Positions 1 to 11,996 of a DNA stretch of 64,000 nucleotides are shown in pieces. Below the pieces are notes generated by a model. The model did no database searches. It saw only the letters and a program-made list of their open reading frames with translations, and had not been told where the DNA came from. This DNA comes from Deinandra increscens subsp. villosa (lineage: Eukaryota > Streptophyta > Magnoliopsida > Asterales > Asteraceae). The stretch's first letter is position 1; each line of letters opens with the position of its first letter. Location of the stretch: assembly GCA_039602395.1 (NCBI GenBank), contig JBCNJP010000020.1:18578483-18642482 (forward strand), given 5' to 3'. The position numbers and the translations under genes were made by a program.

Positions 1-280
1 TATAATGCTATGTAAAGTAAATTGAAATAAAAAAAGTTGTGTAACAACGAAAACTCTTAAACTATTGAGTCTACACTAACTCGTAAATTATTTAAAATTA
101 AAAATAAAAAAATAAAAGAAATGTATGTATCTATTACATCACCAACTATTTTGTTAAATTTGTTATACTTGGATAAAAAACAAAATAAAAAAAATATTGA
201 TAGAAAACTAAAAAGAATAATAACAAAGATAAAACCCCACTAAAAGACAAAAGGGGAATTGTATTGTATATATATACATA
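1..280. other. AT-rich intergenic DNA, no gene seen
   Basis: AT-rich sequence with no coding or structural signal I can support, lying left of the GTTCG-rich element that starts at 281. Confidence 0.5.
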
Positions 281-1221
281 GGGCTGTAAACGAACTGAAA
301 TTTCATGAAATGTTCGTGAAATCGTTTGGGCGGGAGTTCGTTTGTGTTCGTTTGTTTACTAAATGGACAAACACAAACAAAAAATCTTGTTTGTCTAGCT
401 TAACAAACGAAAACGAAAAAAGTCCACGTTCGTTTAAATGTGTTCGTGAACGTTCGGTAAGTGTGTTCATGAACGTTCGTTTGTATACGTTCGTTTGTGT
501 TTGTTTGTACAATCCGTTTGTGTTTGTTTGTTTGTTTGTAATATTGTTACCTTCAATAATATCTTTTAATAAAAATTATCATTAATTATTAATCTTCCTA
601 ATTCCTAAATAGTAAATACTAATAATCCTGTCCTTTCAAAAAAAAAAAAATTATTCCTAATAATCCTCACATCTACCATCGCAGATTCACAATCACTTCT
701 CCACTAAATTAGGGTTTAATTCTCCACCATTCCACCAACGCCTCCACGAATCTAGTACGGGCATCCAACTCCACCTCCATTCACCGCTTCCACGCTTTCG
801 GCATCCACAGACCACCGTTTCAACTGCACCTCCAGTCTCCGCCTCACTGGACCGCCCGCCGCCATCCACTGTGTTGCCAGTCTATAAGTTTATCAAATGG
901 TCAAATGGGTCAATTTGTAGATGTGAATCTTGATCTTTGGTAAAGTTCATATTCGTTTGGTTTGTTTGTTTCATTTCGTTTGTTTGGTTCGTTTGGTTTG
1001 TTTGGTTTGTTTGGTTCGGTTCGTTTGGTTTGTTTGGTTCATTTGTCTAGAAATGTAAGAAAATAACAAACAAACACAAACAAAGCTCTCTGGTTAACAA
1101 ACGGACACAAACAAAAAATATTGTTCGGCTATTTGTTCGTGTTCGTTCGGTTGTCCGATAACAGGTTAACAAACAAACACAAACATGTCTTGTTCGTGTT
1201 CGTTTGGTTCGTTAACAGCCC
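281..1221. mobile_element. Non-autonomous inverted-repeat DNA element with GTTCGTTTG-rich ends
   Basis: The element begins GGGCTGTAAACGAAC and ends with the near-inverse GTTCGTTAACAGCCC. Both subterminal zones (about 281-540 and 945-1221) are arrays of GTTCGTTTG and its complement CAAACACAAAC. The middle (about 640-900) has a different, C-rich composition and includes a 5'-leader-like AATTAGGGTTTAATTCTCC. It may be captured host sequence, but this is inference. Flanks are TA-rich (ACATA on the left, TATATA on the right), so I cannot define a target duplication. No transposase is present. Short reading frames across the ends are products of the repeats. The superfamily is not determined. Confidence 0.6.
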
Positions 1222-1341
1222 TATATATTATACAATAGACAAAGCCAACTTATGGAATTGTGTCATTTTGTCATTTTCTAAACAAAACCAGATTAATAAT
1301 ATATACATACAGTTAGAGTTAGAAGAATATCTCAAAAGTCA

Positions 1342-1410
1342 TGGTAGCCCAATTGGTTTGGTCTTTGCCCCCTAAATCCAAGACATCCAAGTTCGATCCT
1401 TTGAACTACC
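1342..1410 (+). repeat. tRNA-like (SINE head) sequence
   Basis: An A-box-like TAGCCCAATTGG (1345-1356) is followed about 45 bases later by a B-box GTTCGATCC (1391-1399). This is the spacing of an internal RNA polymerase III promoter. No cloverleaf can be folded with confidence, so a SINE head or tRNA pseudogene fits better than a working tRNA gene. Confidence 0.35.
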
Positions 1411-2144
1411 CTTTTTTATATGATTTTTAGTGAGTTCCATATCAAAGTGAGACGTGTACATGATGTTAGAATAATAATAGCTTAATTTTATAAATCACAA
1501 AACCTTAACTGTGATAATGTTAAAAATAAGTATATTATGATATAAATTGCTATCTATGATTTTAAACAAGTTTTCGTATCTAATTTTATTTAAAACCAAC
1601 TTTGTTTACGTTTCGACGTAAATTTTATTTAAACCGAGCTGAGTCAAATATAATATATTTCCACTTTCTTTTTAATTCAAATTATATTTCTTATGTCTTA
1701 ACGCACATTACAATATGCATTATTTATCTACTTTTTAATATTAGGAATAAAGTCATTTCAACTTTATACGATTATTTTTACACTCTCAACCATATCAATG
1801 TTGTCACCGATGCAATGCAATTCGTGTTTCATAACGTTCATCTTTTTTACACGTTTTTTTTTAATATTTTAATATTAAGAATCAAACACCACGACTTCAT
1901 ACACCTTTTTTTTTACTATTAAAAGTGCTTGGATACAGAGAGCTTTATTTGAGACGGCACGTTGATTTTAAATATGGGATGTAATACAGATATTAAGTGC
2001 ATTAACATGAACAATTAAAGATTAAAGAAATGGAATATAACATCTTGAATTTATGAGAGATGTGTTTATACAAAAGTTATATAACCCTTATAAATCTATA
2101 TTTTATCTATTATATTCACTTTTTCAGATATTTTCCTAGATTAC
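1411..2144. other. AT-rich DNA, probably interior of a Helitron
   Basis: No coding signal is seen. This stretch lies just upstream of a Helitron-type 3' end at 2170 and could be its body, but I could not identify the 5' TC end. Confidence 0.3.
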
Positions 2145-2170
2145 CGTAGCAACGCGCGGTCGATCTCTAG
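2145..2170 (+). mobile_element. Helitron 3' terminus
   Basis: A short hairpin (ACCG, about 2143, pairing with CGGT at 2157-2160, around the loop AGCAACGCG) is followed after a few bases by CTAG and a T. This is the typical end of plant Helitrons, which finish in CTRR and insert between A and T. The same GCAACGCGCGG core is found at the Helitron end near 33772. Only the 3' end is identified. Confidence 0.55.
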
Positions 2171-2450
2171 TTTTGTATATAGGGAAATACATAACGAATA
2201 ATATTTAATGATAAAAGTGTCTCGTATAATTTTCTATGATTGTCTAAGATAATTATAATAATGGGGTATTCTATTCCTATACCCGTAAAAAGACAAAAAA
2301 TGTTATTTCTACATCCTAATACTTTGAGTATTGGTTAATACGCATCATATTAGGAGTAAATACGCAGAGTATTAGCCAAAACGCAGCGTATAAAAAGTAC
2401 AGCCCCCTCCCCTGAATTTTATGTTGACGGCGTCCAAAAAAGGCAAATAC

Positions 2451-2678
2451 GTTGCGTATTCGGCTATACGCAACGATTCGAAGTCTAACAAATGGAAAGG
2501 GGTGTACAAATAGCAGGACCCAAGATAATTTATGTTTGGCGTTTAAAAAATACAGTATATAATCGTTGCGTATTCGGCTATACGCAACGATTCGAAGTCT
2601 AACAAATGGAAAGGGGTGTACAAATAGCAGGACCCAAGATAATTTATGTTTGGCGTTTAAAAAATACAGTATATAATA
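2451..2678. repeat. Perfect 114-bp tandem duplication
   Basis: Bases 2451-2564 and 2565-2678 are identical except for the last base. Each unit opens with a palindromic segment: GTTGCGTA, six bases, then TACGCAAC. Upstream (2330-2400) are further TACGCA and ACGCAG motifs, so the duplication lies in a zone already rich in such words. The identity implies a recent event. Confidence 0.9.
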
Positions 2679-2818
2679 TTATTTAAATAAAAAATTGGAT
2701 CATATTAATTTCAGTTATTACATATCGGCCAATGTGTGATAACTGAGATCAATGGACGTTAAATTTCATTTAAATAATAATATCTTTAAAAAGTTGAACA
2801 AAAATAATATTTATCTTA

Positions 2819-3251
2819 GGCTGTGTTTGGCGCACTAGCTGAAAAGCTAGCTGCTAGCTGATAAGCCAGCTGAGAAGCTAGCTGCTAGCTGATAAACTAT
2901 AAGTTTGCTGATAAAAAATAACGTTTGGTAAAAACTAGCTGATAAGCTAGCTGAAAAATGTAAAATGACATAAAAGTACATGTATATAAATAAATTAAAA
3001 TTTAAAAACAAAATATTAGGGAAGGGTAAAACTGGAAATATTATAAAAGCTAGTTGAAAAGCTACTCCAACTAGCTTTTCAAAAGCTAGCTTATAAGCTA
3101 GCTTATAAGCTAGCTTTTGACGTTACCAAACGGGGCTTTTAAAAAAAACTAGCTTTTTTAAAAAGCTCCGTTTGGTAACGTCAAAAAGCTAGCTTATAAG
3201 CTAGCTGATAAGCTAGCTTATAAGCTAGCTTATGGCGCGCCAAACACGACC
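2819..3251. mobile_element. Tourist-like (PIF/Harbinger) MITE, TSD TTA
   Basis: The ends GGCTGTGTTTGGCGC and GCGCGCCAAACACGACC form terminal inverted repeats, and TTA flanks both sides (2816-2818 and 3252-3254), as expected for the PIF/Harbinger group. The body is built from repeated AGCTAGCTTATAAGC-type words. It also holds an inner inverted pair (GACGTTACCAAACGG about 3119, CCGTTTGGTAACGTC about 3168) that may mark a nested or rearranged copy. No transposase. A shorter member in reverse orientation lies at 38300-38607. Confidence 0.8.
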
Positions 3252-3254
3252 TTA

Positions 3255-4250
3255 GTTAGGACGTCATGGGTCGTAATTTATGTAACTTAACTTGTAAATA
3301 TGAATAAGATAGATTCGTCTTTAAAATATAAAAAAAAATATTTTCCACAAGATGATGAGATAATAGCAGTGAATTAAAACAAGCATTGGCTATTCCTACT
3401 TTTATTTGTGGAGATAGACTGAGAGAGTGAGGAAGAGATAGAGACAAAGACAGATAGGGAGATTAAAAAGCAAAGGTGCATCTTTTTCCCTCTGATCTTT
3501 AATCACAAAGCACCTGGTCACTGAATCTAGTCAGCCGAATGGCAATGAACACTCTGAACAAGATTACGAGTGAAGCTGAAAAAATTATTCTTTTTTTATA
3601 TGTATAATTAGTTTTTATATACTTTAATTATAGTTATATAATTTTCTTTTTCATTAACATTATTATATAATATATAATAATAATAAAATTCTTTATCAAA
3701 CAAGATTTATTTTACACTCAAACTCAAGTTAATTTAAATATTTTAAAAACCAAATAAATAAACTATATCTAATTTATCATTCACTCTTGTCTTTCTTGTT
3801 ATAAAAAAAGGTTTGTTCTTGTTGTCTCTTTATGCTTCCAGTAGTCTATGGTGAGGCAGGCATACATATTAGGAAAATTGCTTAATTCTCCATATTCTTG
3901 ATGATTGGTTCCTAATTTTTGCCCAATTCTACTTATGGGTTTGACACAACATCTTGTGATTATCCATGATTCCTTTAACCTTTACCTTTTCTTCCCCCAT
4001 AAGATATGATTTCTTTTGCAGCTTCAGACACTGTGGATAGGAAGTGTTTCTGTAATTCTCTCACTGGAGCTTAAAATCTCTGTTTCTTGATAATTACCAA
4101 GTGTCAATAGGGTTATATCATTGAATTGTGAGCAGGGTTTGCTGCAAGATTGATCTGTACATCATAAAGATTCTGCTTTTTGGTGATTTTTCTTGCTGTT
4201 CTTGAGTTTTCAAGTCTTTTCCTCAAGAAATACAAGTGGGTGTTGTGATA
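3255..4250 (+). promoter_or_regulatory. Upstream region and leader of the AHK2-type gene
   Basis: Nothing here codes for protein. The segment from about 3380 has the purine-rich (GAGA) and T-rich runs common in plant 5' leaders. TTTTGCAG at about 4014-4021 could be the 3' end of a leader intron, followed by untranslated sequence up to the ATG at 4251. Core promoter elements cannot be assigned reliably. Confidence 0.3.
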
Positions 4251-7200
4251 ATGTCTTTGAATTGCAAGATTTCTGGGTTAAATGGTAGATTGTTGACCAG
4301 TTCAAAGATGAGGAAGGCTAATAAGCCTCTGAGAGGATTTAATAATGGCTGGAAATGGAAAAGATTGGTCCTTTTTGTGTTGGTTCTTCTTGTTGCAGTT
4401 GGGTTTGGTTTATCTTGGTTTAGTGGTGTTTTTAGGAAGAAGATGGAGATAACTGGAACATCTGAAGATAATTCTTTAGAATTAGTTAAACAATTTAATG
4501 TCAGCAAAGATCTTCTTCATGAGCTAGCTTCATCATCCTTTGAACCAGATCAGGTTTTCCTTTTTTGCATCTTCTTGGTTTTACTATATTTTGTTCACTT
4601 TTTGATTAATACATTTTAAAAATCTTAGCAAATAAAGCACTCAAATTTGTATAGACTCCAGTTGTTTAAGAACCAAGTGTCAAGCACAATGGTTTACATG
4701 TTGATGTTCATTATGTCTTGTATAACTTGATTAGGATGATTGAAATACTCACAATCTATAAATGGTGCTAGAATTTACTTTTATATGCTAAGTAAGAATG
4801 TGACAAAAGCCTTTTAATATGCAAAGTCCATTTTGTTCATGTCATCGTAGATATGGAGCAGATATGTAATCTGCAACAATATTTCGATACATGACATGGT
4901 AATTATGTTCTAATTAATCGCCGGTGTCTTTCAGATAACCACTTCGAAATGTACCAAACAATTGGGAAATGAAATGTCAACAAAACATGAAATTTCTTGT
5001 TCCCTTAACAAGCCAGATCATGAACAAAATGTGGAAATGTTGGGTCAATGCCCTATTCATGATGGTAAAGCTCCCTCGGTACGTAGTTCGTCAATAAATG
5101 GAACACTTGCAAGAGAGCATAATGGTATTATAAAAGGATGCATGTGGGCCCTTTTTGTACTTGTAGTGTGTTCCCCAATCTCTTGTTTGTGGATAAATCG
5201 TAAAGCTAAAATGAAGAAGAAAGAGCATGCACAAAGTGTCTCGAGGAGTGCAGGAAGGTGGATGAAGAAGCTTCTAGTTCTATTTGTGTTGACTGGAGTC
5301 ACTCTATCAATTTGGTTATTTTGGTACTTAAACGAAGGTATTCAATTAAGAAGAAAAGAAACTTTAGCAAGCATGTGTGATGAGCGTGCACGGATGTTGC
5401 AAGATCAATTCAATGTGAGCATGAACCATGTTCATGCTCTTGCTATTCTTGTCTCCACTTTCTATCATGGGAAACAGCCTCCAGCTATTGATCAAGTAAT
5501 AATTCCAACCTTCTAATGTTGTCTTTTGTCAAAACTTCATAAATTAAGAAACTTTATGTTATGTTTATATAGAAAACTTTTGGGGAATACACAGAAAGAA
5601 CATCTTTTGAGAGGCCATTGACTACTGGTGTTTCTTATGCTCTGCGAGTGCGCCATTTTGAAAGGGAGAAATTTGAGAAAGAACATGGATGGACAATTAA
5701 GAAGATGGAAACTGAAGATCAAGACCAGACATTGGCTCAAGATTGTGACCCTCAGAATCTTGATCCTTCACCTATTCAAGATGAGTATGCTCCAGTTATC
5801 TTATCTCAAGAAACTGTTTCTCATATTGTCTCTATTGATATGATGTCCGGAAAGGTATCTATCTTTATCAAGCTTAAAAAGGGTATCCTTTATAGGTGGC
5901 AGTTTCTCGACCGGTTTACATATGAAACGGGTCAATGGGTGGAAAGTTGCCTAAAGTTTATTTTTAATGTGTAGTACCTTCTAAATTAAATTCTTTTAAA
6001 ATTAACCTTTTTTTAGAAGTAATATGATCTTCGTAATCATAGTTTAAACACTAATTATTCATAAGAATTTTATTAAGCTTAAAAAAGTGTTTTGGGTGAA
6101 TCCAAACTGTACCAAAAAGTTACCTGATTGACCAAACCCACTTTAACCCGCTACCTGCCTAAGACACCAATTTTTCCACCTCTTACTTGCTTCATTCTTG
6201 GCTAGTTTCACTGATAAAGTTACAATTTTTTAACAAATAATGTATGACTTACTTATATTTCTTTTCTTTTTCACTATCTTCTAGGAAGACCGCGGAAATA
6301 TTTTGCGAGCAAGGGCATCTGGTAAAGGAGTCTTGACATCTCCTTTTAAGCTATTAAAATCAAACCATTTAGGAGTTGTGCTTACTTTTGCTGTTTATAG
6401 CACTCATCTTCCTCAAGATGCTACACCAGAACAGAGAATTAAGGCAACTGTGGGGTAGGTTCGATGTTGAGACATCATATCATTGATTAACTGTTTACCT
6501 CATTTTTATAAAAAAAGAAAACTTTTTATGAAACAGGTACCTTGGTGCATCTTATGATGTTCCATCACTTGTTGAGAAGCTTCTACACCAGCTAGCAAGC
6601 AAACAGACCATTGTTGTGAACGTATACGACACAACAAATATTTCTGCAGCCATTAAAATGTATGGTCCTGATGAGATTGATACGGGTTTACTTCGCATTA
6701 ACAGTCTTGACTTTGGTGATCCTACTAGGAAGCATGAAATGCATTGCAGGTTATATATCTCAAAAAAATTTTGTCTTTTTATTTTATTTTAAAAGGACAC
6801 AGGGCCCACTACAGTTTTCTTTTAATTGAATTTTGTTTTCTAATAGGTTCAAGCAGAGGCCGCCTCCACCTTGGACGGCAATACTGGCATCTGGCGGGGT
6901 GCTTACAATCACATTTCTTCTTGGTCATATCTTCTATGCAGCTATAAACCGAATTGCAGCAGTAGAGCGTGATTATAGAAAAATGATGGCACTCAAGCAT
7001 CGTGCTGAAGCTGCAGATGTAGCAAAATCTCAGGTGCATTTACAACAGTTTTCATATCTGCTTTTTTTCTCTTTTGGTTTTTACCATGATTATAAAAACA
7101 ATCTCTTTTTGTAGTTTCTTGCAACTGTTTCACATGAAATCAGGACACCAATGAATGGTGTTTTAGGTAACTTGTAGACCTTATACTTGAGTTCCGTTAC

Positions 7201-9605
7201 TGCTATTCGATGTTGTTGGGAGTTTAATATGATAAGGTTTCTATATCAGGCATGCTGCAGATGCTTATGGACACAAATCTAGATGTAAAGCAATTGGATT
7301 TTGCACAAACTGCACATGCTAGTGGAAAAGTTTTAATAAAGTTGATTAATGAAGTTCTTGATCAAGCAAAAATCGAATCTGGAAGGCTTGAGCTTGAGGC
7401 TGTCCCTTTTGAGTTGCATACCATTCTTGATGATGTTTTATCATCTTTCTCAACCAAATCTCAAGAAAAGGGAATCGAGGTAGATACCAAGCACAGCCTG
7501 TTTTCTGTATTTATTCTTACTTTATTGTTATAATATATTTGTTCATATTTAAAGACTAAAAAACTTTGTTTTTGTGGACGAGAAGCTGGCGGTTTATGTT
7601 TCTAATCACCTTCCTGAAGTAGTTGTTGGTGACCCTGCACGTTTCAAGAAAATAATCACAAATCTGGTTGCAAATTCACTTAAAGTCAGCACCTTTTCTC
7701 ATCTTTATTACAATCAACACATAATACTCTGTGTTTTATGTTCTCCCATTCACATATGTTTCCTTTTGCAGTTCACACATGATAGAGGACACATATTCGT
7801 GTCTGTACATCTAGCAGATGAGGTGACACGTGAAAATGACATGAAGGATGACATACTTAAGAAAATCTTGAACGGGTCAAAGTCAAACTTAGCGCGTGAT
7901 ACTTTAAGTGGGCTTCCTGTGGTCGATAGGAAGAAAAGTTGGGAGAACTTCAAGAAGTTGAGAGGCGAAGATTCAATAAATGAATCCGAAAAGATTAAAA
8001 TATTAGTCACTGTTGAAGATACAGGTGTGGGAATCCCTATAAGTGCACAAAGCCGTATATTCATGCCTTTTATGCAGGCTGACAGTTCACCATCAAGAAC
8101 TTATGGTGGCACCGGGATTGGTTTGAGCATCAGCAAGCGGTTGGTAGGTTTAATGGATGGTGAGATTGGTTTTGTTAGTGAACCGGGTACTGGAAGCACT
8201 TTCTCTTTCACAGTTGTTTTCATGAGAAAAGAAACCCGCTCTCTTGATACTGTATTACAGCAGAATCATCAAGCCATATTGGAGTTTAGGGGACTAAGGG
8301 CATTGGTGATTGATCCGAAAGACATACGAGTGGAAGTCACAAGATATCATCTTCAAAGAATGGGAATATCAGTTGAGATCACATCTAATTTTGATTCTGC
8401 ACAATCTTACCTGTCAGCAAGGTAGGTTATTTTTCGAGGTGGCTAGATGGGCGAATCGAGCGAGTTGGGTAACGTGTCAAAATGTGTTCCAATTGAAATG
8501 GGGGCATTTTTGGCACAGCTAGAAACAATTTAGGTTGGGTTTGGTTGACCCAATACACTTTCTGTCATTTTCAACAATAATCTATTTCTTTCTTTTTTTT
8601 AAATAAAATGATTTAGGTTTTATACATTAAAAGTACATTTTTGGGCGCCTTTAAACCCGTTTGAACTGATTCCTTGACGTTTGACCTGTTAGAGATGAAA
8701 CATAGCTTAAATTGACCCATTCATAAGCAACAATTGTTTTGTTCCTGACATCATTAACTTTTTTTTTTGCAGCAATTCATCCGGTTTTGCAGCGATTCTT
8801 GTTGACCAAGAAGTTTGGGATCAGGAGAATGAGAATGGTCTTGCATTTCTTCGTGGCCTGAAAAGTAGCACGAAACTATTTCTATTGGCCAACTCTGTAA
8901 GCTCTAAGATACAAGATGAGATCAAATCGGCTAACTTGGTGGCAACCTTTGTGGAAAAGCCTCTAAGGTTAAGTGTCTTGATTTCTTGCTTTCAGAAAAC
9001 ACTTCCAGTAGGAAACAATAGAGTTGTAGCAACAAGAAAACAATCAAATCTTGGGAATTTATTACGCGGTAAAAGAATCTTGGTGGTTGATGATAACATT
9101 GTCAATAGACGGGTGGCGGAAGGTGCTTTAAAGAAATATGGAGCTATTGTCACTTGTGTAAACAGTGGGAAGGCTGCCGTAGAGAAGCTTAAACCTCCTC
9201 ACTCTTTTCATGCTTGTTTCATGGATCTCCAGATGCCCGAAGTGGATGGGTAAAATGTCTAAAATACCCTTGAATACTGTTAATATGATGAGAATGGGTA
9301 ATGTAGTGAAGTTGGTATGGTTATGGTAAAATAACTGCATTTTGTTTTTTCATAGGTTTGAAGCTACAAGACAAATTCGCAGGATAGAGAGCGTGGTTAA
9401 CGAACAGATCAAATCCGGTGAAGTGTCAACAGAAACATATGGAAAAGTGGGTCATTGGCATACGCCTATTTTAGCAATGACAGCAGATGTAATTCGGGCT
9501 AGAGATGAAGAATGCATTAAGTGTGGAATGGACGGGTATGTCTCGAAGCCATTTGAGGAAGAACAGCTGTACTCAGCCGCAGCTTGCTTTTTTGAGTCTG
9601 GTTGA
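4251..9605 (+). CDS. AHK2: Cytokinin receptor hybrid histidine kinase, AHK2 type (12 exons)
   Basis: Membrane receptor that binds cytokinin through its CHASE domain and passes phosphate from a kinase His to a receiver Asp, then to HPt proteins and response regulators. Exons by GT-AG and frame: 4251-4553, 4935-5495, 5573-5854, 6285-6454, 6537-6749, 6847-7033, 7115-7166, 7250-7479, 7586-7684, 7772-8421, 8773-9249, 9356-9605. Together they give 1157 residues, close to Arabidopsis AHK2. Membrane segments lie at about 39-59, 168-187 and 212-231, the CHASE region follows, and another segment lies at about 519-540. The H-box VSHEIRTPMNG carries His579. The N-box is ITNLVANSLKF, the G boxes are VEDTGVGIP and GGTGIGLSI, and the receiver motif FMDLQMPEVDG carries Asp1067, with a later SKPF lysine. 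The start at 4251 (MSLNC) is preferred because it aligns with AHK2; an in-frame GTG lies upstream at 4236. The long N-terminus with extra membrane segments argues for AHK2 over AHK3/AHK4. Boundaries are inferred, not transcript-proven. Confidence 0.95.
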
Positions 9606-10310
9606 CGGACCAATGGTCCATTATATATAGTGGGTCACACTGGTTGACCCGGTTTAACCCGTTGTTAGGTCTAACAATATGGTCATATATATCTGTGGGT
9701 TGATTCTCCTCAGAACTAGCAGCATGAAAATTGACACACCCAAAGCTTGCGTTATTTTATATCGTCTCATGGTCCAGCATAGGAGGTCACAACCGCAACC
9801 ACCACATCTAGCTAATGCTAACCACATTGCTTATCTGCTACGGTAACTTTTTTATTCAAGATCTTATTTTTTCAAAAAAAAGATTCTTACTTTATTGTAT
9901 CTAATCATTCATTTCGTATACGGGTCTAAACAATCTTGAACTAATTTCAAGATTATATTATGATTCTTTTGAGTTTAAAAGCCTGTTTTGTTTTAACTTT
10001 CAGCGAAGATGACCATGGAATCTGCATACCAGGTTTTTGTTACTGTCCCAGTGCAGTTGATCAAGAAAACAACACAATATCGGCTTGCATTGCCATTTTC
10101 GACTGTACAAAAGGAGATATGAGTTGTGTATACATGTTTATAGCGGGCGCCAATCGATGTAAGGATGAAATATATATTAGATTAAGTACTAAAGTTACCA
10201 TATAAAGTAAAGACAGAAACTCTTTCTTGATATTACATGAATGTAAGATTTATATGCATAGTTTAGACATTATAGTTTAGACATTATATAAAGCAAGACT
10301 CACTGACTTG
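9606..10310. other. Convergent spacer between AHK2-type and F-box genes
   Basis: The 3' flanks of two convergent genes. It contains T-rich runs and AATAAA-like words but no coding region I can support. A short open frame at 9960-10205 has no recognisable similarity. Confidence 0.5.
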
Positions 10311-11570
10311 CTAGAATATTGGTGTATGAGTCCAATTAAGGCTCCCAACATGCACAATTGTTTGGCACAACTCAGGCATCCCATGAAACACAACATCCTT
10401 AAACTCCTTCCATTTTGGATCATACTTCACCAAATTCCCTCCTCTATACTCCATCAACACCTCTCCATTCTTCAACACACATAGAACCTTAACCATCTTC
10501 CCGTGCACCGTCTTCCGCCATATCCTGTAGTCATGACTCAACCGTTTAGCCGAATACGCCCCATGGATGTTAAAAAGCTTCGTCCACGACTCCTTCACAT
10601 CGTATTCCTTCATCACCCAAATCTCCAATTTCCCATACCCACACGACACTGCCGCCGCAAGACAGTCATCAATCACCGCCAGGTGATAGTTGCTGCGGTT
10701 AACTGGTTTGGAAACCAGTTTAAACCGTTCGTCTTCCAGGTCGAACGAAACTATCGTTCGACCTGGAAGCCCACTGAGCCGTCCGGGACGGCCCACCCAG
10801 TGGACTCTCCCATTCACCACCACCACTTCCTTCGCTTGCCGGTCAAGCTGGTACGGGACTTTCCCGAGAAACCTCCAACCGTCGTTCTTCGCGTCCCCGA
10901 TCGTTATAACATGAACCTCGGACCTCGGGTAACTCCGGTTGTTACTACTCAACCGGTTCTTGGTTCTGTAATACACAATCCTAACAACCTTGTACTCGTT
11001 TGTAACCGGATGAAACCCGAACCCGTAAACCAGCTCCTGATCCTGAAACTGCCTACATTTCGGTAACTCGAAATGGTTTCGGGTAAACGGGTTAAACACA
11101 TAAACCGGTTCACCATACAATGAATCAGACAAACACAACAACCCATTGCAAGAACCCACAACGTTGAATTCTGGCATGGAACTACAAAACGGCGTCGTTA
11201 TCTTCCTAACAACCTTATCACCACCCTGATCACCATCATACCCGACAAAGCACAGCTGGTTTCGGATCGGGTAATCACAATGGAACAACAAAATCGGGTC
11301 GGATTTCGCCGCCGTGGGGTGGTGGAGACGTGGCAGCTCGGGGTCACGTGACAAGGCGTAGCATGAGCGGCTGGCGAACCGGAATTGAATCAGGGAGGAT
11401 ATGGGGAGTCTTGTGAGGACATCAAGAAGTAAATCTCGGGGTAAAACGTCAAACCCAGAACCCGAATCCGAATCAAGACCCGGGTTCTTGATCAAGATCG
11501 TGGCTTTATCTTCAGCATCTGAGAATTTTGGTTTCTTGTTTCTGGGTTCGTTGTAAAAGCTCGAATCCAT
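10311..11570 (-). CDS. F-box protein with F-box-associated domain (At3g07870-like)
   Basis: Single-exon gene of 419 residues, probably the substrate-recognition subunit of an SCF E3 ubiquitin ligase. The F-box is at about residues 38-85 (FDVLPRDLLLDVLTRLP followed by FRFASRSCYALSRD) and would bind SKP1/ASK. The rest is an F-box-associated (FBA) type beta-propeller-like region, with the signature SCNGLLCL at about 140, then VFNPFTRNHFELP and YGFGFHPVTNEYKVV. The N-terminus before the F-box is a short polar, lysine-rich stretch (RNKKPKF). Overall layout and length match Arabidopsis At3g07870-type proteins. The substrate is unknown. The start ATG at 11568-11570 is the first in frame, and upstream sequence is non-coding. 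The gene is convergent with the AHK2-type gene. Family is sure; exact orthology is likely but untested. Confidence 0.9.
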   Translation of the reverse strand: MDSSFYNEPRNKKPKFSDAEDKATILIKNPGLDSDSGSGFDVLPRDLLLDVLTRLPISSLIQFRFASRSCYALSRDPELPRLHHPTAAKSDPILLFHCDYPIRNQLCFVGYDGDQGGDKVVRKITTPFCSSMPEFNVVGSCNGLLCLSDSLYGEPVYVFNPFTRNHFELPKCRQFQDQELVYGFGFHPVTNEYKVVRIVYYRTKNRLSSNNRSYPRSEVHVITIGDAKNDGWRFLGKVPYQLDRQAKEVVVVNGRVHWVGRPGRLSGLPGRTIVSFDLEDERFKLVSKPVNRSNYHLAVIDDCLAAAVSCGYGKLEIWVMKEYDVKESWTKLFNIHGAYSAKRLSHDYRIWRKTVHGKMVKVLCVLKNGEVLMEYRGGNLVKYDPKWKEFKDVVFHGMPELCQTIVHVGSLNWTHTPIF

Positions 11571-11935
11571 GAAGAATAATACAAGAAATGAAGGGGAGGG
11601 GGTGAAGATTTATGAAAATGGAGGAAAAGGAAAAGATGCTTTTGGGAGTTTGAGAGACGGAAAGCACAACGAAAGTAATGTAATATAGCAGCTGTAAGGT
11701 GAAAGGAGTTGATGGTAACAATGCTGCTGTGACTTGTACGTTGTGCAGTTTGGGTTGTATTGTATAATAAATTTAACAAAGTTTGGCTAGGTTGAATAAA
11801 ATTGATGATGGGGTCCATCTTTGAATAATAATTTGTAAGTATATGTGACAAAAGTCCATCTTTTCTCCATCAAAAATGGGTGTTGGGACCCTCTCTCTCA
11901 GTATATACACAAATAATAAAAATATAAATAAAAAT
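11571..11935 (-). promoter_or_regulatory. 5' flank of the F-box gene
   Basis: Non-coding sequence upstream of the F-box start on the minus strand, with pyrimidine-rich runs next to the ATG typical of plant leaders. I cannot place a definite TATA box. Confidence 0.3.
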
Positions 11936-11936
11936 A

Positions 11937-11979
<43 letters not shown>

Positions 11980-11996
11980 GTAATAATAATAATAAA
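11936..11996. repeat. (AAT)n microsatellite
   Basis: About 20 units of AAT/ATA, interrupted once by AGT, upstream of the F-box gene. Confidence 0.95.

Noticed and set aside
9960..10205. 81-codon frame downstream of the AHK2-type gene
   Set aside because: Lies in the 3' flank, with no domain and no splice link to the kinase, which already ends with a conserved receiver.
10503..11066. 187-codon plus-strand frame over the F-box gene
   Set aside because: Antisense shadow of a clear F-box/FBA protein; no motifs.
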